From contig NC_068567.1 in the NCBI RefSeq assembly GCF_025698545.1, positions 310,001-374,000 of the forward strand: a stretch of 64,000 nt of DNA, given 5' to 3'. Position numbers and translations under genes: made by a program. This DNA comes from Gossypium raimondii (lineage: Eukaryota > Streptophyta > Magnoliopsida > Malvales > Malvaceae). Positions 11,371-22,815 of the stretch are shown piece by piece; position 1 is the stretch's first letter, and each line of letters opens with the position of its first letter. The notes below the pieces were generated by a model that was given only the letters and a program-made list of their open reading frames with translations, was not told the DNA's origin and searched no databases.

Positions 11371-12014
11371 ATAATTGGTGAAAGGAATTGGATCGACCCA
11401 TGTTATCAAAAAGATCTTGTTATATATTTAATATATAATCTAATACAAAAAAATATATTGAAAAGTTCAAAAAATACACGTGGAGGGATTTTTGGATTAG
11501 GTTAGTCTCAATAACATCGATTTGAGTTTTAAAATCTTCGATTCAATTCAATTTAATTTCGATTTTGGATTAATTCTTGTTTGAGTCATTATAGACTCGA
11601 GATAATTTGAATATTTTATCACTTTAGAATCGATCATTTCAAGCTACTTATTTAAATTATTTCAATTCAACTAATTTTAAGTTGAATCACATTGAATTTA
11701 AATCAATTGATTCATGCTATTAATTTTTATGACCAAATCGAGTTAAATCGGATATAAATTCAAATTGATGGAAACAAATCATCATATTTAAGTCAAATTT
11801 AATAGGAATAATATAGATACATGACATTCATTCTCAAATTTGATTAACATAAAATAATAATAAATTAATTAAGATATTCTTATCTATTAACATTATCAAA
11901 ACCTTGAAAGTGACTGCTACCTGATGTGCCCCATGACTTCCTATAATAGAGTTTTTCCCTTATCGGATAATGTTTCTATATCACAATTTAATGCTTCGAG
12001 GCAATAATAACTGG

Positions 12015-12154
12015 TATTCGACACTCACACCTAAATTCGAGTAAAAGTACAATATCAAATTGATACTATTTAAAATTACATGTTGATATTGTACGAGAGC
12101 AATCTCGAGGCAATAATATTGTACTTTTACTCGGATTTAGGTGTGAATGTCGAA
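12015..12154. repeat. Inverted repeat with about 40-nt arms
   Basis: The left arm 12015-12054 (CGACACTCACACCTAAATTC followed by GAGTAAAAGTAC) is complementary to the right arm 12116-12154 (GTACTTTTACTC, GGATTTAGGTGTGAATGTCG) with few mismatches and about a 60-nt loop. A direct repeat TCGAGGCAATAAT precedes each arm. Could be a small fold-back element or a hairpin RNA source. Confidence 0.55.
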
Positions 12155-13767
12155 GTAATATATATTGATAAAGGGTAAACATGTAAAATTTAGGCCAAAT
12201 TGATAATATTTTGGTAAGATCAATGTATCCTTTATTTTTATTTTATTATTTTATTTAGAAAGATTAATTTTTTATGGTCCGTGATTACTTCTCCTAACAA
12301 TATCATTTCCAGAGTTCGAATGTAAGTTCTTTCTTCAAAAGTACAATGTGTTTTCTCATCGCATTAAATAATCCTTGATTCTTTATTGGATGTTTCATAC
12401 AACATCCTTGGAAGCTATCTTTTTCATACATGCATTGAAATATTCATGTGGGTGGAATTGAAATCACAAGAAGCATTCATCAATGGAGGCCACTAGCATA
12501 TTTAGATTGCTAACTTGGGTGAATGTTGGGTGAAAGTTTTGGGTTTGGGTTGGTTGGAGTTTCATTTTCTAATGAAAATTATATTTCATAATGAAAAGAT
12601 TCTAGGCATTTTATATGTGGAAATTGATGCAATGCTAAAGGTATGGTGATAATGCCATTTGAGCTGCTTTTTATGGCAAGCCATGGTCCTCAACCACCAT
12701 TATGATTAGAGAGGAATATGTATATATAATATGTATATATCATTTGTCCACACTCTCTCATCTACCAAACATACAAAGTGAGGTATAATGAAAATATTTT
12801 ATTTATCCAAAGGAAATTGATGTAGGTGGGGGAAGCTCTTAAAGATGAGGTTATTGGCCATTGGAAAGCTCAATTTATAATTAACCAAAATAATGGAAGT
12901 ATGGGTTTAAAGTATAATCATGGTGGCTAAGGTTTGGCATGAAATTAGACAAAAATATCCAATAAAAACTGGGTATTATAGAGGCATTCATAAGGTTGGT
13001 GATTGAGTCAGATATGAGTTTTATATCTTTTAACTTTGAGCTAGTTTGATCTGTCTTGCTTTCCTGTGTAGAAATAATAAAAATATAAAAAAAAAATAGG
13101 TGGAATGATAAATTTAGCCCTTAATCTGATCATTAACCTTCTAATAAAAAGTAATATGATTTTTAAATGAAAATGTTAACTAAAATATTAATTTTTAATG
13201 CCACGTGTATTTTATGATAACATGTCATTATTTGTATTATATGTCGGTCAATAAATAATTTAAAATTATAAATATTCAAAAAATAAAAGTTCATAAACAT
13301 TTAAAAAAATCATGAAATACACGTGGATTGCCATGTATCTTGCCATGTTTAAAAAATCAATGTTTAACTTGGTATTTTCATAAAAATAATAATTTAATTC
13401 TTTTTGAAAGCTTGATGGTCGAATTTGACTCTTTTAAACATATTTAGGGCCAAATTTAGCTAAAAAAAAATAAGGCCCAAATGAACAAAAAATATAAACT
13501 TTGAGGGTTAAATTTTTCACCAAAGTAATTTTACAGTAATATTTATTTATTTTTATAATTAAATTTAAATACATATTTTATTTTTTGAATAGTGAAACGA
13601 ACCATTTGGTCAGGCCTAGATGAGTTGGAGTCGAGCTTAAATTTTTTTTTGAAATCGAATATAGATCTAGGCAATGAAAAAAAATAAACCATTGCTCGTG
13701 GCTCTTGGTTTTGTTGCACATTTATTGATTTTCATTTTTTTTTTAAATACACTATTGAATTTTTTAA

Positions 13768-13965
13768 GGGTAAATTACATTATAAGTCATTTAATTATGG
13801 ATTATTTTTTATCATTCAATTATGAATTTTTTTAAAATTGATCATCTAATTAATCAAGATTCCTTTGTCTATTTTCGTTGTGACGTGACAATTAAAAAAT
13901 TAGTATAATAATAAATATAGCCTTTAATTTTAACATATTATATCGATTTAGTCATAAATTTAAAA
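13768..13965. repeat. MITE-like repeat, family M3
   Basis: Starts GGGTAAATTACATTATAAGT and includes a TTCAATTATG phrase, CATTTTCG-like TATTTTCGTTG and ATATCGATTTAGTCATAA. A second copy with the same order lies at 58012-58195, and a partial copy follows at about 14108-14165. Non-coding. Confidence 0.45.
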
Positions 13966-14165
13966 AGAAGAAGAGAGGGAATTATAAATCCATGTGTGGA
14001 AGACTAGAAGTAAGCCATAGGAAGATTTGGGCATGGCATAAAGATAGTTGATCCATTGGGCTTTTGAATGGTTTAAGATGGTAATAAATACACCATTGCA
14101 TGTTTTTAAGGGTAAATTACACTATAGGTCATTCAATTATGAACTTTTTAAAATTGATCATCCAA

Positions 14166-14393
14166 TCCCATGGTGTACCGTTTATTGAAATTGGGTAACT
14201 TCTTCGCATTCACTTGCATTTTTCCATCTTTTACGTTTTAGTCCTTTTAATTAATTAACTATCTAAACAATGAAATTTCTTAACCAAATTTTAATACGAT
14301 ACTTATGACACGGTAAATATTAAATAATTAATATTTACGGATTGATATATCTGAATTGTGGTCCGAAAACCACTGAAAAACGGGTTGTGACAA
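14166..14393. repeat. Possible LTR edge relic of a Ty3-gypsy element
   Basis: The end GTGGTCCGAAAACCACTG followed by GGGTTGTGACA resembles the right edge of the intact LTR at 18602-18647 (GTGGTCCCGAAACCACTG ... TTACA), and GACACGGTAAATATT-type sequence precedes it. No internal region or partner LTR is visible. Confidence 0.35.
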
Positions 14394-15206
14394 GAATTTT
14401 CTCTAATACGAGCAAAAGCATCTCTTGATTCATTCCTCATTCCCTGCGTTGAGAGATTTGAAAAAATAGGATGTGAGTGAAAAAAAATAAATTTAGGGGT
14501 ATTTATATATTTAATGTTGCTTCATAAATTTTCTTTTTGAAAATAAATCTACATTCCATATTGTTAAAGAAAATTAGGTCAAGTTGTACTGATCTGGTAT
14601 TCAACTCGAGGTGTATGTGCTTGGTTTTATTCTCGAGTTTTATCTATCTACAATTGAAAGCAGCTCTCCTAGAATCACCTGTACTGATTGAGTTACATTA
14701 CTGGTCAAAGTTAGAGCCTATCTACAATTGAGAGTCCTAAGAGATTTAAATTTTATGCAATATTATCCATTTAGAATTTACACTATTTACCCTGGTACGT
14801 AACTAGAGTATTTTATTAGGCCATCAAGACTTCAAGTAGATTGGTTTCTCCACGAGTTCTATTCTTTTAATTTTTGCACTAATAATGATGCCAATTGAAT
14901 TACGAGTCAATCGAAATTAATAATATGGGATTAAATTAGTAATAGCAGCATTTTAAGTTGCTTACTCTTCGAACAATCATCACTTCAACTTCATTCTCTT
15001 ATTAATTAATTTGCTTCTACATTCAGCCAAAGATATTGAAACCCATTCACAAATATTCTAGTGTTATATATAGTTTGATGTCAGCATCTCAACAATTACC
15101 AGTCTTCTAAGTGTAGGTTTAACTTCAGATTTTTGTTGAAAATGAATTTACATATTAATATCTGAGCAAATTATGGAGTGTGTCTCGCATTTTATTAAAA
15201 TATATA

Positions 15207-15893
15207 TGATGCGGTCGTTGAAAGCACCAAAAATATCGTATCCCTAATAAATAATGAAAAGAATAGTAAAAGAGAAGTAGGGTCAAATCCTCAGGGACTG
15301 GACTTGCAAAATATCTTGTTTCGTGATATCCCAGGCAGAGTCTTGCCCAAGACAACCTGCGTTCCTAAAAAAAATAAAAACAATAGAAGAATTAAATTGT
15401 TGGATCTAGAAACGAAAAATAAAATAAAAACAGAATTAAGAATATTGAATTGAAAATTAGAAAAAAATAAAAAAAAGAGTTGAGAGAAAGAAAATTCTTA
15501 TGGGAGATTCCAGCCTCCAGTTGTCTCGTTCCGCCTTGGGTTAAATCCTCGGCTTTTAGATGATCCTTCCCAAACCGAATAAGCCAGTTATAGTGGAAGA
15601 GGACGCCTACGACCACCAGCTCCAATGATTTAGACTTACAATTTGGTGGAACCTGACTCTAGCCAACAATCGCTTCTGTGGGATCGTCTTATGCTAGATC
15701 AACGCTTCTCAATGGCGAATCCCACGCCATTTTGTCTCTTGGGCTCGCCAACCTCTGACGCAGTAAGCTAACGAACCGACTGTGCAACCTTCCCAAAACA
15801 TACAAAGCGGCCGCCTTTGCATACGTTGAAAAGCTTACTTCTTAAGGGACATGGACGGAAGCGTCAGCCCCGTAGTACGGAGAAACGATGAAT
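15207..15893 (-). repeat. Athila-like LTR, left copy, segment 1
   Basis: Aligns with 33943-34611 of the right LTR with scattered single-base and one-base indel differences. It stops at the TGAAT target site (15889-15893), where the inner retrotransposon inserted. Confidence 0.93.
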
Positions 15894-18647
15894 TGTAACA
15901 CCCCTTACCCGAGACCGTTTCTGGAGTCGAGCACGAGGCATTACTTAGCTTATCTTACCAATTCGGAGCATAAAAACTAGGTTTGAAAATTTATTTTCAC
16001 TATTTACAGCAAAGCTGTCCAATTGCGCAGCGGTCACTAAATTAATTATAACTTGAGCTACGGAACTCAAAATTTAACTCCGTAAATTTTCCTTGAAACT
16101 AGACTCATATATCTTCCTACCATAAAATTTTTAGAATTTTTGGTTCAGCCAATTAGTACAGTTTATTAGTTAAAGTCTCCCCTGTTTCACCATTCGACTA
16201 TTCTGCCCTCTTGTTACTAAAAATAACTTTTCTCATTATAGGATTTTCATATGCTATTCCCACTTGTTCCTACAGAAAATGGACTCATTAAGGAATCTAA
16301 GCATGTAAATTTCAACTCATAACCATTTTTTTACAATTTGTAATTATTTTCTAAACTCAGAACAGGGGACTCCAAAAACAGTTCTGACCCTATCTTACTA
16401 AAATTCACATATCTTAAAATATAAATTTCCTTTTGCTACACTGTTATTTTTCCATAAAAATAAACTCAACAAGATTTAATTCCATATATCATTCACCCTC
16501 TAATTCATTTTATATCATCCTAGGTGATTTTTCAAATTCACGTCACTGTGCTGCCTGAATTCTGTTTCTTTGCCAAATTTTATCCTTTCATGATTTCCAT
16601 GCATAATTTATCACCTAATCTTTCATAACAACAAACACCTTCATCCTTAACCATTTTAATGACCATACATCATCAAATACTTACACATCACTCATTAGCA
16701 AAATCATCATTACAAACATACAAAATAACTAAATCCCTATACATGCCATAACTCAAACGTGTTTTGACATAAAATACCGAGCAGTTGTGGTTGATAGTGT
16801 GGACGATCTCCGACTTCTTTAGGATCCTTGAAGTAGCTTTGCAATACTATAAGAGAAAGAGAAATAAAAGAAGTAAGCATAAAGCTTAGTAAGTTTACTA
16901 GCAAATAAATAACAACATTACACACAAATAATTAAACTCAAGTGACTATATCTCTAGTTTACTCTTTAGTTAATCTCATACTAGTTCTCTTACTTGTTTA
17001 CTTAGAATACTTGTGTGCATAACTTACTCAACTCTTGCTGCATCGTTGAACATCAATTGATAGTATAATAAGTTCTTAAGTCTTACAACTTACCTGAGCT
17101 TGCCATTTATGCTTTAAACTGAACTTTCATGAACATAATTCGTTTACAAGCCCGTTGAGCTACATTGGAATAATAAGGATACTCGGGTCTCTTCTGATAA
17201 TAACATGCCAAAGCCATGTCCCAGACATGGTCTTACATGGATGTTCTCATATCGGTGCCCATGCCATGTCCCGACATGGTCTTACTGGGACCTCTCATCT
17301 CGGTATAACGCCATGTCCTGACATGGTCTTACATGGGACCTCTCGTCTCGGTGCCCATGCCATGTCCCAGACATGGTCTTACAGGGGACCTCTTATGATC
17401 TTAAGGATGCCAATGCCATGTCCCAGACATGGTCTTACATGGGATCTCTTTACCCAAATGTCATGACATTCGTATCCAGTACCATCCTTATGTATCAACG
17501 GGACTTTTAAATTTTAATTCTCTATCATTTCATGCTTGGATCATCATCAAATAAATTCATAAAATAAATTCATAATTGTTGGAAATTAACAGCATTAATA
17601 ATAAATATTGAAATATTGCATTTATTTACGTAAACTTACCTCGGTACCAATTATAGCCAAATTCACCAACTTAGTCTTCAACTTTATTCTTCCCTTTGTC
17701 TAACCTCGAGTTTCGTACTTCTTGATCTAAAATAGTAACTTTAACTTATTTAATAATCACATTCATCAAAACATCCTCGACTCTAACTTTTCAAAATTAC
17801 AATTTTGCCCTAAACTTTACATAATTACATTTTTGCCCCAAGGCTCGGAAATTAAACTTCATCTCTTATTCTTATGTTTTATAACATTCTGAACATTTTC
17901 CTTCTATGGAAACATCAAATTCCCACTCTAACATGTACTTATGAACATTAGGTATTTTTACCGATTATGTCGTTTTACTCGTTTGCACTTAAAATCGCTT
18001 AGCAAAAGTTGTTTAACATAATTTATAGCTTCATATTCTATCATAAAACATCAAAATAAACACTTTTCACCTATGGGTATTTTTCCAAATATAAACCCTA
18101 GGCTAAATTATTGCTAGAATAAGCTAAATTAAGCTACTAGGGATCTCAAAACGTAAAGAATATTAAAAACGGGGCTTGGGATCACTTACTATGGAGCTTG
18201 GAAGCTTGAAAACCCTAACTATGGCTTCCCCCCTTGCTGATTTCGTTCATATGAAGAAGATGAGCATAATTTGTCATCTTTTTCCCTTTTAATTCATTTT
18301 AATTACTAGATTACCAAATTGCCCTAACTTAAAAATTTTCTATTTCACTTATCTCATGTCCATTTTGTCTACCAAGTTACCAATGGTATAATTACCATAT
18401 AAGGACCTCTAATTTAAAGTTTCATAACAATTGGACACCTCTAACATGTAGAACTCAACTTTTGCACTTTTTACAATTTAGTCCTTTTGGCTAAATTGAG
18501 TGCCCAAACGTCGAAATTTTCAAACGAAATTTTCACGAAATCATTTTGTGAAATTGTAGACCATAAAATATAAAAAATAAAATTTTTCTCATCGGATTTG
18601 TGGTCCCGAAACCACTGTTCCGATAACCTCAAATTTGGGCCATTACA
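15894..18647 (-). repeat. Tekay/Del-like 3' LTR
   Basis: Nearly identical to 22816-25579. Differences are few and many are one-base changes in homopolymer length. The LTR is unusually long and holds a minisatellite at 17214-17460. ORFs inside it are incidental. Confidence 0.95.
17214..17460. repeat. Minisatellite of palindromic CCATGTC-GACATGG units in the LTR
   Basis: Five units about 48-56 bp apart (cores at 17214, 17263, 17311, 17360 and 17416), each a short palindrome CCATGTC-(2-3 nt)-GACATGG followed by TCTTACATGGGACCTCT-like sequence. The same array sits in the partner LTR at 24132-24375. Confidence 0.9.
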
Positions 18648-18664
18648 ACTCTTCCCCCCTTTTT
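18648..18664 (-). other. Polypurine tract of the Tekay/Del-like element
   Basis: Minus strand AAAAAGGGGGGAAGAGT directly abuts the 3' LTR, as expected for the plus-strand primer of reverse transcription. Confidence 0.85.
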
Positions 18665-19422
18665 AGGATTTTCGTCCTCGAAAATCTTACCAAGAAAGAG
18701 ATTCGGTATTGCTTCCTCATTGTCTCTTCCGGTTCCCATGTTGCTTCCTCAATCCGTGCTTTTGCCATAGCACTTTCACCAAATTTACCTTTTGTTTCTA
18801 AGCTCCTTTGTTTCTCGTGCTAATACTTTAACCGGTTCTTCATTATAAGTCATATCCGGATGAATTTCTACTTCTGTTGGAGTAATAACATGCGAAGGAT
18901 CTGATCGATACCGTCGTAGCATAGATACATGAAATACATTATGAATTTTGTCGAGTTCCGGTGGTAAAGCCAATCGGTAAGCAACTGGTCCAATTTTTTC
19001 TATAATCTCACATGGTCCGATAAATCTTGGACTCAATTTACCCTTTCGACCGAACCGGAGAACTTTCTTCCAAGGAGACACTTTTAAGAATACTTTATCA
19101 CCCACCTGAAATTCTCCCTTCGTTTAAGATCGGCGTATGACTTCTGACGATCGGAAGCTGCTTTTAGACTATCTCGAATCAGCCTTACTTTTTCTTTTGT
19201 TTCCCGGATCAAATCAACCCCGTGTATCTTCTTTTCACTAAGCTCTATCCAATATAATGGTGTTCTACATTTTCTACCATACAAAGCTTCATACGGAGCC
19301 ATTTTAATACTGGACTGATAACTGCTATTATAAGCAAATTCAATCAAAGGTAGATACATTTCCCAATTACCTTGAAACTCTAATACACAACATCGATTTC
19401 TGAATTGATATGAAAAGTGCAA
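18665..19422 (-). pseudogene. Integrase C-terminal part and decayed chromodomain-like tail
   Basis: Segment 19084-19422 holds the region after the integrase catalytic core (LPLIEFAYNSSYQSSIKMAP, YEALYGRKCRTPLYW). Segment 18785-19105, in another frame, holds the [13 protein letters not shown] and [12 protein letters not shown] blocks. Beyond a stop at 18785 the tail resembles a chromodomain end (ATWE-like) only when the frame changes. The D,D,E catalytic core and the HHCC zinc finger are absent from the whole element. Non-functional. Confidence 0.88.
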
Positions 19423-19453
19423 AAGTTTCTTTTGGACTCAACTTTTGCACTTT
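19414..19453. repeat. Perfect 14-bp inverted repeat at the integrase deletion junction
   Basis: AAAGTGCAAAAGTT (19414-19427) and AACTTTTGCACTTT (19440-19453) are exact reverse complements separated by 12 nt. They lie where the post-RNaseH linker (FRQQICEAQK) jumps straight to the integrase C-terminal part. Confidence 0.8.
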
Positions 19454-19520
19454 CTGAGCCTCACATATTTGTTGACGAAACATCGATTTAGCCTTCATTT
19501 CAGCTATGATTGAACCATCA

Positions 19521-21700
19521 TCAGTCAGTGACAATCGTATTCATAGCTCGTAAAGCAAACAGAGATTTCCGGCTCAAAGCATCAGCTACCACATTAGCCT
19601 TACCCTGATGGTAATCAATAACCAAATCATAATCCTTTATCAGTTCAAGCCACCTGCGTTGTCTTAGATTCAAATCTTTCTGTGTCATCAAATATTTCAA
19701 GCTTTTGTGATCAGTATAAATATGACACTTTTCACCATACAAATAATGCCGCCATATTTTCAATGCAAATACAATAGCAGCTAACTCGAGATCATGTACC
19801 GGGTAGTTTATTTCATGTGGCTTAAGTTGTCTTGAAGCATAAGCTATTACTTTATCTTCTTGCATCAAGACACAACCCAAACCATTTAATGATGCATCAC
19901 TATAAATAATAAATTCCTTACCCGATTCAGGCTGTACCAACACAGGTGCTTTCGTCAACAACTCCTTCAATCGGTCGAAACTTTGCTGGCATTTTTCTGT
20001 CCATTCAAATTTAACATCTTTCTGTAATAAACGGGTCATTGGAGAAGCTATCATAGAAAACCCTTGTACAAATCTCCGATAATAACCAGCTAAACCCAAG
20101 AAACTTCTAACTTCAGATACATTCTTCGGTGGACTCCAATTGACAATAGCTGAAATTTTACTCGGATCTACCCTGATGCCTTCTGCGGATACAATATGTC
20201 CGAGAAAACCTACCTCTCGAAGCCAAAATTCACATTTACTGAATTTAGCATAAAGTTTCTTTTCACGCAGAATTTGCAACACTATTTTCAAATGTTCTGC
20301 ATGCTCAGTTTCATCCCGAGAATAAACTAAAATGTCATCAATAAAAACTACTACAAACCTATCTAGATACGGTCTGAATATCCGGTTCATCAAATCCATG
20401 AATACTGCAGGTGCATTAGTCAACCCAAACGGCATAACCAGAAACTCATAATGCCCATACCTGGTTCTGAAAGCTGTCTTTGGCACATCTGGCTCTTTTA
20501 CCCGTAACTGATAATAACCCGATCGGAGATCAATCTTTGAAAATATTGTGGCACCTTTCAGTTGATCAAATAAGTCATCAATTCGAGGCAACGGGTACTT
20601 ATTCTTTATAGTTACCTTATTAAGCTGCCGATAGTCAATACACAATCTCAAAGACCCGTCTTTCTTTTTCACAAACAGAACTGGAGCACCCCAATGTGAA
20701 TGGCTCGGACGAACAAAACCTCTATCAACAAGTTCCTGTAACTGTGCCTTTAACTCTTTTAATTCTGTAGGAGCCATACGATACGGAGCTATGGAAATTG
20801 GGGCAGTTCCCGGAATCAAATCTATAGAAAATTCCACTTCTCTTTCTGGTGGCAACCCTGGTAATTCCTCTGGAAACACATCAGAAAATTCACATACAAC
20901 TGGCACTGCCTGTATCTTTGACTCAGATACTTTAGTATCCAACACATACGCCAAATAAACATCATACCCTTTTCTAACACACCTCTGAGCTGACATCACT
21001 AAAATTACATCAGATAATTCATCTGTCTGATCAGATTTAACCCGAAGTAATTCTCCATTCTGGCACTTCAGTACAACATATTTCTGTCTACAGTTTACTA
21101 CTGCGTCATGCTGAGTTAACCAATCCATGCCCAATATCACATCAAACTCATCAAAAGGCAATAACATCAAGTCAACCGGGAAACAAATACCTTTTATCAT
21201 CAGTGGACAATTTTTACAAACTTTATCCACCATCACAAACTGGCCCAGGGGGTTAGAGACTTTAACCATAAATTCAGTAGGTTCAACAGACAAATTTTTA
21301 ACAAATGCTAATTTCGTGCATATATATGAATGTGCAGAGCCAGGATCAATTAATGCAATAACATTAGTATCATAAAGAGAAAATGTACCCGTAATTATAT
21401 CAGGAGAGGACGCCTCTTCACGAGCACGAATAGCATATGTTCTCGCGGGTGCTCTAACATCTGATCTCGCTGCTGAATCTCTGGATGCACTCCTATTACT
21501 CGCCCCCACTCCTGGGTTTCTCTGCGGTCTACCTCTGGTAGGAGCATTACCTGATCTCGCACTCGTTATTTCTTCTCTTTTAGTTGTTTCAGGACAATCC
21601 CGAATAAAGTGATCGGATGCTCCACATCTAAAACAAACATTTTCACCTGCTCTACACTCTCCGGGGTGGCGTCTCCCACATTGAGAACATTCAGGCCTAG
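19521..21700 (-). pseudogene. Tekay/Del-like gag zinc knuckle, protease, reverse transcriptase and RNase H
   Basis: One open frame runs from a CCHC knuckle ([14 protein letters not shown] at 21594-21635) through the protease (active-site variant DPGSAHS), the RT (LCIDYRQLN, then the FIDD catalytic box in [12 protein letters not shown]) and RNase H ([23 protein letters not shown]) to [10 protein letters not shown]. It then hits a stop at 19521-19523 after MNTIVTD; the expected continuation is found in a different frame, so this is a frameshift. ATG is not the first codon at 21509 (it is GTG), so gag and pol were probably one polyprotein. PR, RT and RNase H themselves look undamaged. Confidence 0.92.
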
Positions 21701-21941
21701 GAGGTCGAGTACTGCCTGTACTTGCACTAACTGTAGTGGTTTGAGCTCTAAAACCCTCGAATCTTCTACTTACCTTGGCGAGAATATATCATGGAAAATG
21801 TGATCCGCTAGAGAGCTCCCTAGGCCTCTTAGATGTAGACTGAAATGATTTACTCATTTGCCTCTTCTTTGTATCCTGCGCTCCAGCTTCAGCTTTGCTC
21901 TTCTCTTTTTCTTTTAACAAGTCTTCTACTTTACAAGCTCT

Positions 21942-22676
21942 TTATACCAGAACAACAAACTCTCTGATTTCCAATACACCCACTGATAGTCGGATGTCAT
22001 CATTAAGCCCATCTTCAAATCTCTTGCACATGTTGGCTTCGGTGGATACAAATTCCCGAGCATACTTACTAAGTCTGACAAATTCGCGTTCATATTCAGT
22101 CACAGACATTTTACCTTGTTTTAGTTTAAGAAACTCCTTCCTTTTCGATCTATAAATCTCGGTGATGTACTTCTTTGAACTCCTCTGAAAGAAATCCCAT
22201 GTAACCCTCTCACTTGGTACTCCGACACGAGGGTCTTCCACCAATGGTAAGTGAATCTCAAGAAGTGAAACAACACACTTCATACATTCTTCGGTGTACA
22301 AGATAATTCTTCAAAACCCCGATTGTATTCTCAAGCCGAATTCGCTTTTCGCATCATCATCTTTGGTAGCGAAATTCTTCACCCTTGCTTCCTAATCTTA
22401 TCAACAGGTGGTCTCTCACGATAACTATACTGCAGTTGGGGAAGCTACATGGGGAACCTGTGATTCTTGTGGGGTGGAGGTCTTATAGCCGGATTCGCAT
22501 TTAACGAACTCGGCAAACCAATCATTCATGGCTTGGAAGAAGGCTTCTCTAGCTCCTCCTCCCTGTCTAACTGATGCAGGCCTTTCACTAACATTAACAT
22601 CAAGTGGCGCCGTCCCTTCTGCGGAAGCAGGCGCATTACTTTCTACTTCATCTGTACTAGCTCGTTCAGGATCCAT
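21942..22676 (-). pseudogene. Tekay/Del-like gag, frameshifted
   Basis: Starts MDPERASTDEV at 22676 and stays open to 22425. The capsid (Retrotrans_gag) part resumes in another frame at 21942-22301, with ERVTWDFFQ, YITEIYRSKRKEFLKLKQGK and MSVTEYEREFVRLSKYA. The stretch between (about 22300-22425) and the part from 21942 to the zinc knuckle are also out of frame, so gag cannot be made in full. Confidence 0.85.
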
Positions 22677-22796
22677 AACTATAAAAGAAAACATTTTAAA
22701 ATCGTCAGGAGTCGTCACACTATCAAAATATATAAGTATGGCATGTATAGGTAGACTCTTATTCATATCTGCATATTTCCGAGAATCGACTAAACC

Positions 22797-22809
22797 TGCT
22801 CTGATACCA
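22797..22809 (-). other. Primer-binding site, initiator tRNA-Met type
   Basis: Minus strand TGGTATCAGAGCA, the classic complement of plant tRNA-iMet 3' end, lies 6 nt inside the 5' LTR (22816-25579). It fixes the element's orientation as minus. Confidence 0.92.
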
Positions 22810-22815
22810 ACAAAA

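Larger units (their letters stand above)
8761..15206. other. Intergenic repeat-relic region
   Basis: About 6.4 kb without a credible gene. Supported repeats are listed separately (10303, 10841, 11025, 12015, 13768, 14166). At 8761-10300 I see only AT-rich sequence; the ORF at 8896-9165 has no recognisable motif. At 12160-13080 the composition is slightly less extreme and a TATA-like run occurs near 12720-12745, but I find no supporting ORF. At 11470-11830 there are degenerate AATTCAATTC/TCGAGTTAAATCG tracts typical of decayed elements. Confidence 0.6.

Noticed and set aside
17155-17466. Plus-strand ORF with repeated PRHGLTWD-like units (also at 24124-24387)
   Set aside because: Reads through the LTR minisatellite; the repeat length keeps frames open. 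Antisense to the element.
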